DNA from: Paralvinella palmiformis
Lineage: Eukaryota > Annelida > Polychaeta > Terebellida > Alvinellidae
Direction: 5' to 3'
NCBI GenBank assembly: GCA_025642065.1
Contig: JAODUP010001045.1
Span: 80,528 to 144,527 of the forward strand
Length of the DNA stretch: 64,000 nt
Under the pieces are notes generated by a model. It had not been told where the DNA came from and ran no database searches. It worked only from the letters and a program-made list of their open reading frames with translations. Positions within the stretch are counted from its first letter, which is position 1. Each line of letters starts with the position of its first letter. Made by a program: the position numbers and the translations under genes. Below are positions 49,101 to 57,419 of this stretch, one piece after another.

Positions 49101-52100
49101 ATGAGTAGATACCCCAAATAGTTTATATTCCAAGTAGAATTGTCACGGAAGAAATATTTCTGAATTAATAAAATAAAATGGTAAATTAATGTGTGGATTT
49201 TAATTTTTTTGTGGCAAACCAATTTTTTATTTAAATAACCAATTCGAATTCCTGAATTGCCCATCAATACAAATCCCGGAACTGAATTGAGCCCCCCTCC
49301 CCGTGTCTGATATTTACTGTCAATATAAAGTACACAAATAACAGTAAGTTGAAGTAAATGTAGGCCTAAATCCAGTACAGAATACTAAACAATAACAAAG
49401 GTGACCTGTGGGCGCCTCCATGGTCTAGCGGTAGCGTACTGGACCACAGATCACTACCACCCGTGTTCGAATCCCGGCGTGGGCATATCTGAAGGTTGTT
49501 TCGTCTTTCACTTCGTCTCATTACCTTTGGAGGTCGCTCGGCCCATTTAGCCTACCTTGTGCACAAAAGTGGCCTAAAACATCAATCATCATCATCATCA
49601 CATGACCTGTGAGAGATAATGAGAGTATCACTCCAACATCCCCCCCCCACCATATCCTACTAAGTTTTAATACAACCTCATATGGTGTTCACAACATGGA
49701 GCAATAATAATAATACGGTGGTTACCTGATGGCGGAATTCCAAGATCAGCCAAGATCTTCTCTGTTTCATGGCAAAGATCATGCTGTACAGAGGATGATG
49801 TAGCGCCTCCGAGCTATAATGGAAAATTAATTACATTTTATTTAACTTCCTTGTAAAATATTTAATTTCTATTGAAATTTACATAGCTAACTCAGAATAA
49901 CAGACCTGGAATATGGAAGCCATTGTTCAAATGATAATACAAAAATTCTGCACGACTTCTCCAAAATCTTTACCTCCCTGGGCCAATTTCTTGGCTGTTT
50001 TATTTACACAGGTTAATCACGATCGTGTCTTTTACACAGGTTAATCACAATTATGTTTGTATACAGCTTAATCATGATCAGTGAAAATAATTGCCATGGA
50101 TATTACAAATAGCAAGAACTGGAACCTTTATTAAAAATGCATTTGCTGAAAATAACATTAAATCCAAATATGGATCAAACACAATGAGCTGCTTCATCTG
50201 AAGGTATCTGACTCGGCCTTTCATTAAAGGCTATCTGAAATTCACACAACCAACCAGTCTTTGAAATGACAAATATTTTTCCATAATTAAATGCATAAAT
50301 ACAATTAAGTAAAAATATCTGTCTCAATCCAAGGGTAAAACAAGTCCATTTTTAAATAACTCAATAATTTTTTTATAGAATTTGGAATTGATCATGTCCA
50401 CAAAATAATTTGCCACTTAACTTTTCCGTTGCAAAAAAATAAGTAATAACATTATATATAGCCCAAAGACTAATGCCATAGATCTGATCAGCAGAGTTCA
50501 AATTTTGACATGAGCATGCTTGAAGCCTGTGAAGGGTGTTTCATCTTTCACTTTGCCCCATTGATTACCTTTGGAGGTTGTTCAGGCCATTTAGCCCACC
50601 ATGTGCACAAAAGTAGCTGTAAAACATCAAACAAACAAATAGTGTCTTCCCATTTTTCTTATAGACAACCATCTACAAGGAATTCAATAATTGACCGGAC
50701 TTGATAATGACCAGAATTGATAAATTTTATTTACGGAATTAAGAATTGCTGTATATACTCGGCGTATAAGTCAACCAGACAGATAAGTCAAGGTCATTTT
50801 TGACCCTATAATTCTTTCCTCAAGTCAAATATTGGCTTAAAATCTATCAAAATCCTAACTGTTGTCGTCATTCCCGTAAAAGCTGACCCAGTTATTTCAA
50901 ACTCATGGTGTCAGCAAGTGCATCGTAAATATATTAATATAAATTTATTCACTCGCAGGGATACGCACATATAATAATAATAATAATAATGTATATTTAA
51001 TAAAGCGCCCTTACTAGCAGGAGCCATTCAAAGGCGCTGTACAAATAATATGTAATTTAATAATACCCCAAATAATGTCTGTAAAAACCCTGTAATGATT
51101 TAAAAGATAATAATTATTTATCTGTGAAAACGACCTTAAATAGGTGTGTTTTTAGAAGAGACTTAAAATTTCCAAGAGACGACGAATTTCTAATATTTGC
51201 CGGCAACTTATTTGGATTTCGCTTTGACGTTATAACTAATAAACAAACTTGTCACACCAAACACGCCTGATTGGTTTTAATTAATTGTTATTTATTGAAT
51301 AAGACTAGTAGGCAGCGATGTGAGGATTTTATTCCGACTTCGGCTCTTATTGGGTTCAATCCTATAGTCACACAATAGTGTTGTGTGTAAAAGATGGCCG
51401 AAAACATCTTTCCTTCGGCTAGTAGGAAATATGATGCATATAAGTTGAGGTGCTCATGGGAACTCCCTTTTCCCTACCCAAAAAAATTGACTTATACGCG
51501 AGTATATATGGCGATCAAATGGAATTATGTGGAAGTGGCGTTGACAAATTGAAATAGAACCCATGTTTGGCAGGAGAGAAGCTATAAACAGCCACTCAAA
51601 AAAAAGGACAACACTGGAAATAAGTGTTCAAAGTTTGTTTTGTGTGCTATCTAGTTTCTTGATCCTTTTTTAACACACTACTCAATATTTGACACATGAA
51701 TTTGTACATGAATAGTATGATTATATCAAAATAATGACATTCATCATACAAAGTGAATATTGTCTATCTAAACTGTTAATAGTTTAATTTAACATTGCCT
51801 CTGAGAATCCAATAGCAGAATACCAGCTTAAAAGCTTTGCTGTTGCCCAGAAGATTGTACACTTTAGTCACATAGTTTAGTGTGAATATTTCCGGCCCAT
51901 TTAGCCTTGGAAATATTTGCCCAAATGGTGCTGATGAAACTGAATCTGTTGTACATTTTGTGTAGTGGACATGCATTCTGGCAGCACTGTTAGCTTGCTG
52001 ATGACCAAATTTTTTTGCACTTTGCATATTTTTCATTTCCAATGGTAACACGTCAAAAATATTCATATATGGAATTCTGTGGCGTTCTACCTTTATACAT

Positions 52101-54037
52101 CACTAAAGGGTGGATATTTCACCGGATAACAAATAATAATCACAGTATTATTTAAAGCTTTTCTATAATATATAAGCCAACATCCAGGTATGTATCAATG
52201 TGGTCATGAGAAAGTGGTACACTGCTTCAAATTGTTTGTTTTGTTGTTCGTGGATAATCCCCAGGCTGTCGCTTATTCAGCACACGTTGGAGTGGTTGAG
52301 AAACCTCATCCCCCACCACTCGAGGGGAGCAGTACGGAAAGATGGAGCCGAAATACCCAGAGAGTGGTCACTGCCAGAGTGTTTTACGTGCCCTCTTTAT
52401 TTTAAATAATTCAGTGGATATTGTGAGCCGAGAAATTAATCTCTGGAAAAGTTTCGACCTCTTACAGGGTTCGAAAGTGTGACCGTTGGCACCAAGTGCC
52501 GGATGAGTAACCGCTAGGCTACCGGAGCTCACTGCTTCAAACTAATTTCAGGCAGCCTTTATGTACTGAGGAAAAATGAAGTCACATTTTAACATTCTAT
52601 GTCACCTTTGAAGTGAAGTCACAAATGAAGGCCTAAAAAAATATCATGATTTATGGTAGTACGTCGACCTAACAAAATTTTCCCTGCAGTATTTCCAGGT
52701 GACATTTTGGAACTCAGGATATAGTTTTCTTTTCATAATTCGTTAAAATATGTTTTGTATACTGTCGATAGGTCAAGGCAAATTATAATGATCTACACAA
52801 ACTGTTTGCGCATACTTAATTAACGGTGTAATTAAACATTCAATGTGAAGGTAATGACTTAGAAATAATTAGACAGTCTTTGATGGTACGTTTTTGTCCC
52901 TATAATGTGGCAATAAGCGAGATGGTCGTCACAATATAAATTACCGGAATATGCAGTCATTTAGTATATCTAACTAACTTTCTATTGAAAATAAGTTAAT
53001 TAATCAGTGATTATCCCGTTATTAGTATAAATATGCCCAGACAAAATGTGTATATGGCGGCACCCTAATGTCTTTGCCGCCAAACGAATGAGATACGACG
53101 CTCTTGGATACGAGTTGTCTTGTTACGGACACTGCCTTCGAATTGAAATTCGTGAAATGCGCTACTGAGTCCAACACCATCTAGGTCTAGAACTAGGTCA
53201 CTATCGTCTAGACGGCTGCTAACGCGCTGAAATTTGTTCTCCCGATGACTCGATTTCTTGACACTGAAATACCATCGGCCATTAAGCCGAACCCCCCCCC
53301 CAAAAAGGGTCAAAATGTTGACACAAAGTCTCAGCTTAATGGCCGGGAGCTACGGTATATACAGTATATACAAGTAGTAATTACCCACATGCCTAATACA
53401 GTTAAGTAGTCAGTGAGGGCCAACTAGACTGGGTATTAGGTTATCATAATGGGGATAACTCCATTCCTGTATTGCATATTGATATTGTATGTATTACAGT
53501 CATGCTGTAGAGTGTAGTTACAGTAGCAGACGTTATATTGTTATCATTTGATTTTACTATTTTATAGTTGCATTTTGTTTAAATTTAGTTTTTTACAAAT
53601 CAGTGTAAAAATGTTGTTTTTACATGACGTTAATAACCGTTAATTGACGGTGTTAATAACGTCTGTGTAAAAAACTTGCCGACCCTGGTTACAACTACAA
53701 AGGATAGATCTAAATCTTGTCTAGACGTCTAGATCTAGACGGGAAACTAGAATCTAGATCTACTACATCTAGTCTACATATTTAATTGATATTGCAATAG
53801 TAAATATGACACGTCATATACCAGTCAACACAAAGACCAACAGGTAGCCAGCAGCTATTATTATTCTCTGACAAATATTAGATAATCTTAATCATTACTA
53901 ATGATTCATCAGACTCAATATCATAATAATTAGATCTAGATTAAACGACGAAGTCACCTCTTTTTTCGGCGTTTTTCCTCCCTTAAAGCCTGAAGCTTGG
54001 CCTTTTTTCGTTCTAACTCAGCTCGACGGTCAGACAT
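32673..54037 (-). CDS. DYNC1I: Cytoplasmic dynein 1 intermediate chain, N-terminal exons
   Basis: Four exons on the minus strand encode the disordered N-terminal half of the dynein intermediate chain, which binds dynactin p150/NudE and the dimeric light chains. Exon a (54037-53958) opens MSDRRAELERKKAKLQALRE, the charged single helix of the family. Exon b (49813-49726) encodes LGGATSS then DLCHETEKILADLGIPPS. Exon c (34000-33913) is Ser/Thr-rich. Exon d (32788-32673) encodes ITLTTLQVTQTNIPLKEHV then SYSKETQTQPLGRE, holding the Tctex- and LC8-docking motifs. Phases fit from b to c to d. Exon a ends in phase 2 while b starts in phase 0, so one exon rich in Lys/Glu is unlocated between them. The acidic linker and WD40 propeller exons were not found left of 32673. 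Confidence 0.8.
33500..33690. repeat. GGCCACTAAC palindromic cluster
   Basis: Words gggccactaac and gttagtggcc alternate at 33604-33670 and can fold into hairpins. Origin unknown. Confidence 0.4.
33913..34000 (-). CDS. DYNC1I: Dynein intermediate chain exon c (Thr-rich linker)
   Basis: Acceptor tttatcttccag, donor AAAAC|GTATGT. Length 88, phase 1 in, phase 2 out. Encodes a Ser/Thr-rich linker (SATATTTTKT) as in the serine-rich region of animal intermediate chains. Confidence 0.7.
35501..35560. repeat. 16-bp minisatellite containing the palindrome GACATGTC
   Basis: Unit tgtctgtaaaaagaca repeated about 3.75 times without mismatch, implying recent expansion. Confidence 0.95.
35971..36100 (-). 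mobile_element. tRNA-derived SINE family A, diverged copy
   Basis: In reverse it runs from gggcgtctgtgtggtctaac, the box-B-like gtgttcgaatc, ggcatatctgtag, through the gcc-taaaacatc motif to a (TCA)n tail. It matches the intact copy at 49411-49602. Confidence 0.75.
36425..36490 (-). repeat. Dispersed LINE-tail-like repeat, fragment
   Basis: The words gatcatttgttgatgaactttgcatcgta match the repeat at 15035-15175. Confidence 0.5.
37264..37272 (+). promoter_or_regulatory. TATA box of the cytokine-like gene
   Basis: TATAAAAAG lies 105 bases before the start codon at 37369, placing transcription start near 37295 and giving a 5' UTR of about 75 bases. No other TATA-like word lies between it and the start codon in usable spacing. 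Functional use is inferred from position. Confidence 0.55.
37369..37408 (+). CDS. Cytokine-like gene exon 1
   Basis: ATG after gacaag, 13 codons of signal peptide start, donor ATAG|GTAAGT (perfect consensus), phase 1. Confidence 0.65.
37369..45547 (+). CDS. Secreted four-helix class I cytokine-like protein, four exons
   Basis: Exon 1 37369-37408, exon 2 42403-42584, exon 3 43118-43198, exon 4 45140-45547, giving 236 residues. Residues 1-25 are a strong signal peptide (MKMLLSLKLC then TFIVLLFLMLVMSGS). Predicted helices: A about 47-80 (NMEADLVRDILHAIRVMQ on to LLLLG), B about 105-135 (DVLVSIYLAADNYTEKLTCL), C about 142-172 (FLSTFSRFMTRWSTFRCLLY), D about 197-226 (YALFYFLKQEYLTSASSYFK), with a long AB loop and a long CD loop containing WTP and a cysteine. 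Intron phases are 1, 0 and 0, and exon 1 holds only 13 codons plus one base, as in IL-6, LIF and G-CSF type genes. No sequence motif proves cytokine identity; length, secretion, helix order and gene structure are the case. Another secreted helical hormone is the main alternative. Confidence 0.7.
37876..39824. mobile_element. DNA element with CCCTGGTGAAA ends and TTCATGAAC arrays
   Basis: The left end CCCTGGTGAAA is mirrored exactly by TTTCACCAGGG at the right end. Both subterminal zones (37880-38110, 39540-39815) are arrays of the palindrome-like word ttcatgaac and its variants. The interior is AT-rich, without a transposase, and carries a nested SINE of family B. A second, partial copy ends at 57302. 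It sits in intron 1 of the cytokine-like gene. Confidence 0.7.
38947..39335 (+). mobile_element. tRNA-derived SINE family B, nested copy
   Basis: The tRNA-like head has an A-box-like taggcctagttgttg and a perfect B box ggttcgattcc (38997-39007). Then come the shared body (aacttttccagagattaattt, actctggcagtgacca, ccaaccactccaa, gacagcctggggatt) and an A-rich end with caaaacaaac. It contains about 70 more central bases than the copy at 52232-52539. Confidence 0.8.
40105..40240 (+). repeat. Dispersed LINE-tail-like repeat, copy 2
   Basis: Plus-strand match to 15035-15175: (TAA)n, acaaaacttctattgcacc, gagctcattagcgc, gcaaagttcatcaaca. Confidence 0.6.
41087..41253. repeat. Compound (TA)n / (CA)n microsatellite
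   Basis: TA runs at 41087-41136, 41155-41193 and 41229-41253 with (CA)n at 41203-41224. The Ile/Tyr-rich open frames on both strands are translations of the repeat. Confidence 0.95.
41390..41645 (+). repeat. GGAATTGAC-word repeat
   Basis: Contains acaaattaatttacca, actcatggtaaaa, tgataaatttgatgtgg and repeated ggaattgac words, shared with 56540-56990 and, more diverged, with 49030-49320 in reverse. Confidence 0.6.
42403..42584 (+). CDS. Cytokine-like gene exon 2
   Basis: Acceptor cctttattttataacag; donor ATAT|GTGAGT. Length 182, phase 1 in, phase 0 out. Completes the signal peptide and encodes most of helix A. An open frame continues upstream to an ATG at 42300, but splicing to exon 1 gives a far better signal peptide. 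Confidence 0.7.
43118..43198 (+). CDS. Cytokine-like gene exon 3
   Basis: Acceptor gttatatttcag, donor TCAG|GTAATA. Length 81, phase 0 both sides. Encodes the end of helix A and the AB loop (GRELEIPLELFQDYKRP). Confidence 0.7.
43700..44150 (-). mobile_element. Diverged relative of the CATGGTTCCCAC MITE
   Basis: In reverse it begins CATGGTTaCCACgaCCAAGG and shares ccaggacaagatgt, tatgatcgattattgac, gaccacccacttttat and caggacatttcctga with 30094-30515. The far end is not clear. Confidence 0.6.
45140..45547 (+). CDS. Cytokine-like gene exon 4
   Basis: Acceptor accatattacag, 135 codons then TGA. Encodes helices B, C and D in one exon, as in LIF-type genes. The long open frames beginning at 45275 and 45319 are the true frame and a shadow, respectively. 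Confidence 0.75.
   Translation, partial: NANDDVLVSIYLAADNYTEKLTCLRQEQILTNDIYKYPQSVDDRFLSTFSRFMTRWSTFRCLLYQLLKKAGAMEEWTPIITTEGRCQQSNAGTNRLLSCGRSYALFYFLKQEYLTSASSYFKHMRRTDRQRESLG
45727..45732 (+). terminator. Polyadenylation signal of the cytokine-like gene
   Basis: AATAAA 180 bases after the stop codon. Confidence 0.5.
46140..46182. repeat. (TA)n microsatellite
   Basis: Imperfect TA run. Confidence 0.9.
46287..46416. repeat. 26-bp minisatellite, five units
   Basis: Unit starts ctttcagtgatctcatgaac and ends aatcta; five tandem copies differ at only two positions. Confidence 0.95.
46594..46742 (-). mobile_element. tRNA-derived SINE family A, copy
   Basis: In reverse: ggggcctccatggtctaact, ttgaatcacagatcacta, box B gagttcgaacctcgg, gtgggcatatctga, then cggctcatttagtcta. 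It lacks the (ATC)n end. Confidence 0.75.
47173..48891 (+). mobile_element. TTAA-flanked inverted-repeat element, copy 2 with nested LINE
   Basis: TTAA at 47169-47172 and 48892-48895. Ends AGGGACAGTTCA and TGGACTATCCCT. Outside the nested LINE it follows copy 1 (31231-31802) but keeps about 180 more internal bases (48365-48545), so copy 1 is probably an internal deletion. Confidence 0.7.
47246..48170 (+). pseudogene. 5'-truncated CR1/Jockey-like LINE (reverse transcriptase end)
   Basis: Reads NDVLSGVPQGSVLDPLLFLN (RT motif), a damaged active-site region where LVDDKLI stands for the usual ADDT, then ETARDLGVLMSKDSTFKTHI and, after frameshifts, LYSLQRRRERYMIIYTWQIL near the C-terminus. It interrupts the TTAA element between 47245 and about 48175. 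The 110-codon frame at 47387-47719 is part of it. Confidence 0.75.
49030..49320 (-). repeat. Diverged GGAATTGAC-word repeat
   Basis: Words such as tttggtcaattccaaatt, ttaccatgagtag and tggtaaattaatgtg are related to the repeat at 41390-41645 and 56540-56990. Confidence 0.45.
49411..49602 (+). mobile_element. tRNA-derived SINE family A, intact copy with target duplication
   Basis: 192 bases. A box tggtctagcggtag (49421-49434) and B box gttcgaatcc (49465-49474) are well formed. The tail is (ATC)n. Perfect 9-base target-site duplications TGACCTGTG lie at 49402-49410 and 49603-49611. The head could be misread as a tRNA gene, but it has no acceptor-stem pairing and carries a SINE body. Confidence 0.9.
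49726..49813 (-). CDS. DYNC1I: Dynein intermediate chain exon b
   Basis: Acceptor ttttccattatag, donor TCAG|GTAACC. Length 88, phase 0 in, phase 1 out. Encodes the conserved short helix ending ILADLGIPPS. Confidence 0.75.
50515..50640 (+). mobile_element. SINE family A, body fragment without tRNA head
   Basis: Shares tgaagggtgtttcatcttt, tacctttggaggttgttc and catttagcccaccatgtg with the intact copy. Confidence 0.7.
50965..51190 (-). repeat. LINE 3' end with (ATT)n tail, copy 2
   Basis: Reverse match to 15725-15957, including agcgccctta, aaaggcgctgtacaaat and the terminal trinucleotide run. Confidence 0.65.
51200..52200. other. Non-coding intronic stretch
   Basis: A 96-codon minus-strand frame at 52066-51776 (KKFGHQQANSAARMHV) has no start context, splice border or known motif. 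The expected missing dynein exon was not recognised here. Confidence 0.35.
52232..52539 (-). mobile_element. tRNA-derived SINE family B with 12-bp target duplication
   Basis: Flanked by CACTGCTTCAAA at 52220-52231 and 52540-52551. In reverse it has the A box tagcctagcggtta, a degenerate B box (tttcgaaccc), the family B body and an A-rich end. Two open frames across it are repeat translations. Confidence 0.85.
53060..53350. repeat. Unclassified block with CGGCCATTAAGC inverted pair
   Basis: The words cggccattaagc (53274) and gcttaatggccg (53333) form an inverted pair around a poly-C run. An 82-codon minus-strand frame (53313-53065) overlaps without splice support. Might be a short DNA element. 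Confidence 0.3.
53958..54037 (-). CDS. DYNC1I: Dynein intermediate chain exon a (start)
   Basis: Start codon at 54037, preceded by ttaagaaaa. Ends AAAAAGAG|GTGACT in phase 2. Matches the conserved AELERKKxKLxxxREEK N-terminus of the family. Confidence 0.8.
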
Positions 54038-54199
54038 TTTTCTTAACTAACGACGATGTCCACCTTCAAGAAGAGTTCTACGCATAATTTGAACAAAATA
54101 TTCACAATATAACTGTTTTGCAAGGGGTCGACGTGAATAACTAAGGCCTAACTGTGTCATTCATATGGAAACATCGGTCCGCTCAATCACCGAGTTAAA

Positions 54200-54395
54200 T
54201 CCTGATAAGTATTGTGTTAATATCCTTTGGAACGACACAATCGTTCAGCTGAAATACTAGTCTCAGTCTCTGTATAATATGAAATAATTTGCTGAAAGAT
54301 TTCAAGTACTTACCGTTAGTAAAAAGATGCCATCCCCTATTAACAGTAGGCGCCATAGCTGTTTCTAACCCAACCCGAGATCGGTCTATTGTTTT
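54200..54395 (-). repeat. Dispersed repeat, copy 2 of 2
   Basis: Reverse copy of the block at 39-263, located just upstream of the dynein start codon. Confidence 0.7.
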
Positions 54396-54853
54396 GTATT
54401 TTTGAAAGTATTTGATTTTCAATTCTTCGAACACACCTACAAATATCCTGAAACAAGTATATAAATCCTTTCAAATACAAGAACAATTGCACGTGACCCG
54501 ATGTCTGTACTATGGTCCCTGCGATGAACCTCATTGATAGCTTTACATCGCAAGTACCTGCTCATTGCAGGAACATTTCAACTATTTATAAATACTGTTA
54601 TATTTTGACATCCCCCTATATGGCTGCTCTTAGCAGACGTCACTGTACCATCAGACTCTGAAAAGACATAATTATCACACGTTTCTCGAAAGGATTTCAC
54701 GGACCCATGACAGCCTTTTTCATATTACTGAGTTGTATTTCATAGAAATTAATGTTGTTATGCTTTTGCTACTTGTATACGTATATCTCTTCCCTGTCTC
54801 TGTGTTGATACTATGATGGATCAGTGAGCAAACTCTGCTCAGCCTTGCACTCT

Positions 54854-54856
<3 letters not shown>

Positions 54857-54890
<34 letters not shown>
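54857..54890. repeat. (TA)n microsatellite
   Basis: TA run at the boundary of a SINE-like element. Confidence 0.9.
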
Positions 54891-54893
<3 letters not shown>

Positions 54894-54929
54894 TTATAAT
54901 AGTAGTAATAGTAATAGTCGAAATGGGGG

Positions 54930-55085
54930 TTTTTAACGTGGTTGGCAACCTCAAATAAGGGACTCCCCCTACTATAGTGGCACGGCCGAGGCGTCAACCT
55001 GCGATCTCCCGCACAGAATGACCATATCCATTGGCATTGGTAAATAGTCTCACGCTCTACCCATGTGGCCAATGAGGCGATATAT
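54930..55085 (-). mobile_element. tRNA-derived SINE, third family (C)
   Basis: In reverse: cattggccacatgggtagag (A-box-like), then gggagatcgcaggttgacgc (weak B box) and a body ending ggttgccaaccacgtt. Single copy in the window, flanked by TA runs. Confidence 0.55.
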
Positions 55086-55099
55086 ATATATATATATAT

Positions 55100-55148
55100 A
55101 TAGCCTACCATGTGCACAAAAGTGGCCGTAAAACTTCGATCGTCATCA
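55100..55148 (+). mobile_element. SINE family A, tail fragment
   Basis: Matches agcctaccatgtgcacaaaa and gtggccgtaaaac of the family A tail. Confidence 0.6.
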
Positions 55149-55554
55149 CTTATATAGCAATATATGAAGAAAAAATTACAGTTTGAAATAAAACCTGATT
55201 TCTATTAATTTGTTTAAACTTTCGATTTCGATTCCATGATCGTAAATAACGAAAATTTAAGGAATATATTATCCTTTGAATGAGTGGCTGATTAAAACAA
55301 CAATAACATTAATAAATATGAAAAATGAAGGTTGGTGATACCAATTAAGACAAGCTATTATGATTATACTGCACGGATATGTTAATTCGTTGTAACGCCT
55401 TTTACTTCGATCTGCTTATCAGCTGTGTGTTGTACGTCACGCATGAGTAAACTGGTAATGTACAATGTTGCTTTATTTATGATTGCGCATGAATGTTAAA
55501 TGTTGGTATGTCATCAGAACATGTCTTATTATAAATACTTCCGTTTGTCGTATT

Positions 55555-55613
55555 GGCACAGTATGTGGAAAAAACAGGAGAGTGATATCCGGGAAGAAGT
55601 CCAGCATATCCAG
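55555..55613 (+). other. Possible 5' UTR exon of the 2H phosphoesterase gene
   Basis: GC-richer exon-like block ending ATATCCAG|GTAGGT. Its frame does not join the next exon in phase, so if used it would be untranslated. It lies divergent to the dynein start 1.5 kb away. Confidence 0.3.
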
Positions 55614-55949
55614 GTAGGTGTTACCAGTAAATTAGTAGATCTAGATTTCTAGTGAATATAGACTTGACTTATCTAGAAACTCTACTTATAAAGGTCTAGG
55701 CTAGCCTAGTATGAAGTATCTAAGTAGATGACAAATTAGTACTGCTACTAGTAATAGTAATAGTGCATAATAATAACACTAGTAGCTAATACTAAAATAG
55801 TATTAGCTACGTACTAGTGTTAGTATTACTATTTATTTAGTATTATAATATTAAATTATATCTAGACCCTCTCTGGCTCTGTATATCTATTTCATGCCAA
55901 ATATGGTGTAAACTGTAGTCTCCCGCGTTTCATCTGTTTTTGTATAATA

Positions 55950-55951
55950 TT

Positions 55952-55992
<41 letters not shown>
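55950..55992. repeat. (TA)n microsatellite
   Basis: TA run followed by (CA)n to 56015. Confidence 0.95.
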
Positions 55993-55993
<1 letters not shown>

Positions 55994-56539
55994 ATATATG
56001 CACACACACACACACTGTCACTTATGCATAATACATAGATAGAGTTATTAAAATACCAGGACAGTACAACATTTTTTCCCATTGTTGTCCTCAGCTTACT
56101 TTAAATCTACACTACAGTCTACAGTCACCGACTAGGCCTGCAGTTGATTGTGATAATGCATGCTCATAGTTTAAGACCTGTATATCTATATATACTTCAT
56201 TACTTGTAGAGTTTAAACCAAGTGTAAAATGTCAATGTATAAAATGTCTCTCCGATCTCCTGTAGATCTATAATCCATGTCAAACGGGGTTTTACTTCCA
56301 CAATCCAAGCCGCCCTTTATGAAGAGCTTCAGAGATGGGCTTAAATAATAAAACCAGGCAGAGCAGTGATTAGTTGGCTAATGGGAAGGGGGGTCTCCAC
56401 CTTTTCCATGCCGTCAATAAATATAATATGTGTGATAATTCCAGACAATAATAAATAAACACTGGGGACCATCACCGAGCGCGTCCTCTTTGATTGATAA
56501 GGTGTCTGTCTTTTAGACAACTGAAGTTTCCTACAAAAA

Positions 56540-57302
56540 TATTTAATCTACAAATTAATTTACCAGTTAATATAAACTACTCGGATTATGATATTCCAGG
56601 TAGTTACTCGGAGTAGATACTTGGAGTATCTACTCGTGGTAAAAAGTAGTAGGTAAGAAGAGTCAGTAAACAATGGAATTGATAAATTTGATGTGGAATT
56701 GAAATTGACAAAATGGAATTGAATTTGACAAGACGTCTCTGTGACTGAATATAAACTACTCATATTAGGTATTCCAAGTAGGTCCTCGGAGTACCTAACC
56801 TACTCATGGTAAAAAGTAGTAGGTAAAAAAGAGTCTGTAAAAATGGAATTGGAAAATTTGGAATTGATAAATTTGATGTGGAATTGATAAATTTGATGTG
56901 GATTTGATAAATTTGATGTGGATTTGACCAAATAGAATTGATTGGAATTGACAATTGACAAAATGAAATTGACCCTGTCTGACAATTACTGGTCTTAAAT
57001 GTTGGTATTTCATCCTAGAAACTAAATAATATATTTATGCCAAAGCTACTTGTTTTGTATGTTTTGTTCTCTATAAAATTGGACTTTAAATATTTTTCAG
57101 CAATTATTGAACTCTAATGTTTATGAATGGTATATGAGGTTCTTGGAATGTTCTTCAACAATTCTTGAACTAGGTTTATGAATGGTTCATGAACCTTTCC
57201 AGATTCATGAAATATTCTTCAACCATTCATGAACTTGTATGGTGAACTGTTCTTGAACGTTCATGAACAGTTCATCAAGTCATGAATTTCATTTCACTCG
57301 GG
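56540..57302. mobile_element. Second copy of the TTCATGAAC-array element (partial)
   Basis: From about 56930 it follows 39390-39824 (cttaaatgttggta, catcctagaaactaaataat, atatttttcagcaatt, then the ttcatgaac array) and ends ttcactcggg. The 5' part contains GGAATTGAC words and a 20-bp tandem (gaattgataaatttgatgtg, three units at 56861-56920). The left terminal repeat was not found. Confidence 0.6.
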
Positions 57303-57337
57303 TTAGTTTGACCCCTACCATGTTAAAAGCCTTGTGA

Positions 57338-57360
57338 TATATATATATATATATATACTG

Positions 57361-57411
<51 letters not shown>

Positions 57412-57412
57412 C
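57338..57412. repeat. (TA)n / (GT)n microsatellite
   Basis: Two TA runs separated by gtgtgtg. Confidence 0.95.
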
Positions 57413-57419
57413 TGATTTA

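Noticed and set aside
49411..49484. Possible functional tRNA gene
   Set aside because: The Pol III boxes are good, but there is no acceptor stem, and the sequence continues into a SINE body with target duplications.
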